In this document: one piece after another, positions 61,191 to 64,000 of the stretch
Position numbering within the stretch: the stretch's first letter is position 1
Layout: every line of letters starts with the position of its first letter
Source: Citricoccus sp. CH26A
GTDB lineage: Bacteria; Actinomycetota; Actinomycetes; Actinomycetales; Micrococcaceae
NCBI RefSeq assembly: GCF_000224415.1
Contig: NZ_AFXQ01000015.1
Coordinates: 29,816 to 93,815, forward strand
DNA: 64,000 nucleotides
Direction: 5' to 3'
Notes under the pieces: generated by a model
The model's input: the letters and a program-made list of their open reading frames with translations, nothing else
Told to the model about the DNA's origin: nothing
Databases searched by the model: none
Position numbers and translations under genes: made by a program

Positions 61191-62165
61191 CTACGCCGAG
61201 GGAGGAGCGGGGTGCCGGCGTCCGCTGCCCGGGCCGAGTTCCCAGGAGCCCCGGTCGTCGACGTCCTCGGAGTGGTCGACGGGCAGCGCCTGGCCGGTGG
61301 CGGACGTTGCGGTCTCGACCTCCGCGATCAAGGAGGCGAACCACGCGGTGTACCGGGGGTGGACCGGTTCCGGATCCGGGTTCCCGACCTGGTCCAGGAT
61401 GACGGCCGCCGCCTCGGCGGGGGTGGTGCCGGCGGTGACCTCGCGACCGCCTACCATGGCCCGGTCGACCGTGGAGTAGCGGAGCACGCGCATCCCGTCC
61501 CGAGGGGTGTCGAACGGGGTCGGGTCACCTGGCCTCAGGTTCTCCGCCGTCGTGATCGCGATCCGCCAATGCGCCCCCGAGTGGTCCATGCCGGGCTGGA
61601 GCCGCAACTGCTGGTAACCGCGGCGGTACAGTTCACGCAATCCCTGCAGCACGCGCAGCGGCGTGCTGACCCCGAGCGCGGTCTGGACGGCCTGGAAGGC
61701 CCGGTCCCCGTGTGCCACGATGCAGGCCTCCCGGACGTCGGTGCGCGCCAGGGCGATGGCGTCGACGGCGGTGCGGACCGCGTCATGGAAGGGCCAGCCG
61801 AAGATGCCGGAGCTGAGCACCGGGAAGGCCACGGTCCGGGCACCGAGGGAGTCGGCCACCTCCAGGGCGCGGCGGTAGCCGGAGACCAGCAGGGCCCGCT
61901 CCCTCTGGCCGGCCCGGTGGTTGGGCCCGACCGTGTGGATGACCCAGCGGGCCGGCAGCTTCCCGGCCGTGGTCCAGGCGGCGTCCCCCGTGCCGAGCCC
62001 ATGGGGGTACCAGAGGCCGGTCTCGGCCAAGAGGCCCGGCCCCCCGGCGGCGTGGACGGCGCCGTTGACACCGGCCCCACCGCCCAGGGAGGTGTTGGCC
62101 GCGTTGACGATCGCGTCCACGGTCATGCGGGTGATGTCGCCCTCGACGGGAATGATGGCCGGCAT
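61191..62165 (-). CDS. Macrodomain protein with a C-terminal extension
   Basis: A 324-residue protein. Residues 1-165 are a macrodomain (ADP-ribose binding or O-acetyl-ADP-ribose deacetylase): IIPVEGDITRMTVDAIVNAA, the N-A-A-N-T-S loop, GGGAGVNGAVHAAGG, HTVGPNHRAG and FPVLSSGIFGWP. The usual GGGGVDGAIH loop has N in place of D. Residues 165-300 form a second, unrecognised region (RGYQQLRLQPGMDHSGAHWR, RYSTVDRAMVGGREV). ATG 62165 is preceded by little Shine-Dalgarno match. It lies upstream of the reductases, separated by the dyad promoter. Confidence 0.85.
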   Translation of the reverse strand: MPAIIPVEGDITRMTVDAIVNAANTSLGGGAGVNGAVHAAGGPGLLAETGLWYPHGLGTGDAAWTTAGKLPARWVIHTVGPNHRAGQRERALLVSGYRRALEVADSLGARTVAFPVLSSGIFGWPFHDAVRTAVDAIALARTDVREACIVAHGDRAFQAVQTALGVSTPLRVLQGLRELYRRGYQQLRLQPGMDHSGAHWRIAITTAENLRPGDPTPFDTPRDGMRVLRYSTVDRAMVGGREVTAGTTPAEAAAVILDQVGNPDPEPVHPRYTAWFASLIAEVETATSATGQALPVDHSEDVDDRGSWELGPGSGRRHPAPPSA

Positions 62166-62255
62166 GGGGCCAGTATCGCCACGGGCGGTGGCAGCCGGCG
62201 AGCACTGGACCCCGACCGGGGGCCTTCCGGATCAACCAGTCCCTAGGATGGGGCC

Positions 62256-62753
62256 ATGGCGAACGCAGAGCATGGCCCGGCGGAGGAGCCTCGCTGGCTC
62301 GACCCGGACGAGACCCGGGCCTGGCTGGCCCTGTGGTCCATGATGACCTGGCTGCCGACCCGGCTGGACGCCCAGTTGCGGCAGGACTCCGGGCTGACCC
62401 ACCCGGAATATCATGCCCTGTCCCAGATCTCCATGGCCCCGGACCGCACGGTCCGGCTCAGCGAGCTGGCCACGGTCTCCAACATGACCCTGTCCCACCT
62501 CTCACGCGTGGTGTCCCGTTTGGAGCGGGCCGGCTGGGTGCGGCGCGCCCCGGATCCCGACGACGGCCGGTACACCCTGGCCTCGCTCACCGACGAGGGA
62601 TGGGCCACCGTGCGGGACGCCGCGCCCGGCCACGTCGAGGCGGTACGCCGCTACGTGTTCGACGCGCTGAGCCCCGAGCAGGTCAGGGTCCTGGGCGAGG
62701 CCGCGCAGGCGATCGTGGACCGGGTCAACCCGCCGGGGATCGCCCGCGCCTGA
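62256..62753 (+). CDS. MarR-family transcriptional regulator
   Basis: A 165-residue regulator. The winged-helix core is LTHPEYHALSQISMAPDRTV, RLSELATVSNMTLSHLSRVV, SRLERAGWVRRAPDPDDGRY and TLASLTDEG (wing and following helix). MarR dimers bind 16-20-bp palindromes and respond to small ligands. It could control the divergent macrodomain gene, the converging MFS gene or the reductase promoter dyad; the sequence does not decide. Confidence 0.92.
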   Translation: MANAEHGPAEEPRWLDPDETRAWLALWSMMTWLPTRLDAQLRQDSGLTHPEYHALSQISMAPDRTVRLSELATVSNMTLSHLSRVVSRLERAGWVRRAPDPDDGRYTLASLTDEGWATVRDAAPGHVEAVRRYVFDALSPEQVRVLGEAAQAIVDRVNPPGIARA

Positions 62754-62772
62754 GGCGGGGCAGGACGAGGGG

Positions 62773-64000
62773 TCAGGAGGCGGCGGGTGCCTGTACTCCG
62801 CGGTCGGTGCTGCGCCCGCCGTGGCCCTGCGCGATGATGATCACCTGCAGGATGGCGGCCAGGCCCGCGGCGATGCCGAAGGCGACGAAGAGCGAGCCGG
62901 CGCCGTAGCCGTTGTTCAGCAGGAATCCGGCCACGAGCGGGGCCGTCACGGCGCCGAGGCGCCCGACGCCGAGGGCCCAGCCCAGGGCGGTGCCGCGCAG
63001 ATAGCCGGGGTAGTGGTTGCTGACGGCGGCGATGATCAGGCACTGGGTGCCGTGGGTGCCCACGCCGGCGACCATCAGGATGACGTACACCAGCCACACC
63101 GGCGGGGAGAACAGCAGCGCCAGCAAGGCCACGCCGGCCAGGGCCGCGGCGACCACGCCGGACTTCACGGCGCCGTACCGGTCGCCGGCCCAGGCGGTGA
63201 CGATGGATCCCATGACCGCACCGATGTTCAGGGACAGCGAGAAGGTCAGCGCCGAGCCGAGGTTGTAACCGAGGGACTCCATGGCCCGCGGCAGCCAGGT
63301 GCCCAGGCCGTACCAGGCGAACAGGGTCGCCAGCGTGGCCAGCGCGAACATGATCGAGACCAGCAGGTAGGGCTGGCGCAGCAGCCCGGCGTATCCGCCG
63401 ACCCGCTCCGGGGACGCCGAGGCGGTGCCCGCGGCGGCGCCCTTCCGGGCACGGTCCTCCGAGGCGAGGGTCTCGGGCAGGTACGCGAAGCCCAGCGGGA
63501 CCACGACCACGAGGGCGATGGCGGCGACCAGGAACATGGACGGCCAGCCCAGGGCGGGAATCATCGGGATGCCGATCAGGGCTGCCAGCGATCCGCCGAT
63601 CGGTACACCGGACATCATCAGCGTGGCGATGGAGGAGCGCCAGCGGTCCGGGACCAGCTCGGCCACCATGGCGTTGGCGGAGGGCACGAGTCCGCCCAGC
63701 CCGATGCCCGCCACGAGGCGGAAGGCGCCGAAGACCCACGCGCTCGGCGCGAACGCGCAGAGGATGGTGAACACGGAGAAGGTGATGGCGCAGGCCAGGA
63801 TGGTGCGACGCCGGCCCAGGGCGTCGGCCAGGCGGCCGGCGAACAGGGCGCCGATCATCATGCCCACGAAGGCCATCGAGCCCACGACGCCCAGCCCGGC
63901 GTCCGTCAGGCCCCAGTCCGTGTCGTTCACCAGCGAGGTCTGGACCGTGCCGAAGACGATCAGGTCGTAACCGTCGAACACCACCAGCAACCAGCAGACG
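62773..64000 (-). CDS. MFS transporter, AAHS-like (aromatic-acid:H+ symporter), 5' end beyond the window
   Basis: At least 409 residues with about 12 helices. Helix 1 has FDGYDLIVFG, matching the D-G-x-D motif of the AAHS family, and loop 2-3 has GRLADALGRRRTI (the G-x-L-a-D-r-x-G-R-r-x MFS signature). FRLVAGIGLGGLVPSANAMV and the loop 8-9 copy AGDRYGAVKSG are also typical. Such proteins import benzoate-type acids or similar organic acids. The frame continues to the right edge, so the start codon is missing. Confidence 0.88.
   Translation of the reverse strand, partial: VCWLLVVFDGYDLIVFGTVQTSLVNDTDWGLTDAGLGVVGSMAFVGMMIGALFAGRLADALGRRRTILACAITFSVFTILCAFAPSAWVFGAFRLVAGIGLGGLVPSANAMVAELVPDRWRSSIATLMMSGVPIGGSLAALIGIPMIPALGWPSMFLVAAIALVVVVPLGFAYLPETLASEDRARKGAAAGTASASPERVGGYAGLLRQPYLLVSIMFALATLATLFAWYGLGTWLPRAMESLGYNLGSALTFSLSLNIGAVMGSIVTAWAGDRYGAVKSGVVAAALAGVALLALLFSPPVWLVYVILMVAGVGTHGTQCLIIAAVSNHYPGYLRGTALGWALGVGRLGAVTAPLVAGFLLNNGYGAGSLFVAFGIAAGLAAILQVIIIAQGHGGRSTDRGVQAPAAS

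Overview
The window looks like chromosomal DNA of a high-GC Gram-positive actinobacterium, most likely a member of the Micrococcaceae or a near relative. The evidence is very high GC at third codon positions, many GTG and some TTG starts, ATGA/GTGA stop-start overlaps, an initiator tRNA without encoded CCA, a DtxR/IdeR-type iron box, and the families present (EfeUOB, DUF2975/XRE pairs, SLH surface protein, acyl-CoA/pyruvate dehydrogenase cluster). No genus can be fixed from the sequence alone. Coordinates of hairpins and sites may be off by a base.

Layout. 1-8.4 kb: end of a universal stress protein, a P-type cation ATPase, and a five-gene minus-strand operon (AMP-forming acetate-CoA ligase, E1 alpha, E1 beta, E2, acyl carrier protein). 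Two genes of this operon carry apparent lesions: an in-frame TAG near the start of the ligase and an extra G in a G run at the start of E2. 8.8-20 kb: tRNA-fMet, a secreted M14 carboxypeptidase, small membrane proteins and regulators, an SLH surface protein, two FAD enzymes, and several decayed gene fragments (DUF2254-, SnoaL-, RibD_C- and DUF3592-like). 20-28.4 kb: CAP-domain secreted protein, manganese catalase, a truncated M28 peptidase, then the iron-uptake operon efeUOB behind a 19-bp DtxR/IdeR-like box. 28.4-38.6 kb: an esterase / acyltransferase / DUF6320 operon, a YkvI-type transporter, a LuxR-type regulator, a frameshifted methyltransferase, a DUF2252 protein and a zinc alcohol dehydrogenase.

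38.6-52.6 kb holds the most interesting system. An EctB-type diaminobutyrate aminotransferase is divergent from a 1,376-residue membrane-embedded nonribosomal peptide synthetase with the layout of epsilon-poly-L-lysine synthetase (adenylation, thiolation, then three soluble segments separated by three pairs of membrane helices). It is followed by two paralogous M28 metallopeptidases, one membrane-anchored and one without a signal, an acyltransferase-like polytopic membrane protein, a two-component system, and a large membrane protein with a serine-hydrolase motif. The inference is a locus that makes, trims and perhaps exports a cationic homopoly(amino acid), plausibly poly-L-diaminobutyrate, with lysine or ornithine polymers as alternatives.

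52.9-64 kb: ribonuclease Z-like protein, XRE/DUF2975 pair with its candidate operator, a kup remnant, MOSC protein, DNA photolyase, PQQ-type sugar dehydrogenase lipoprotein, EthD protein, PRISE-type reductase, aldo/keto reductase with a strong dyad over its promoter, a macrodomain protein with a C-terminal extension, a MarR regulator, and an MFS transporter cut by the window end.
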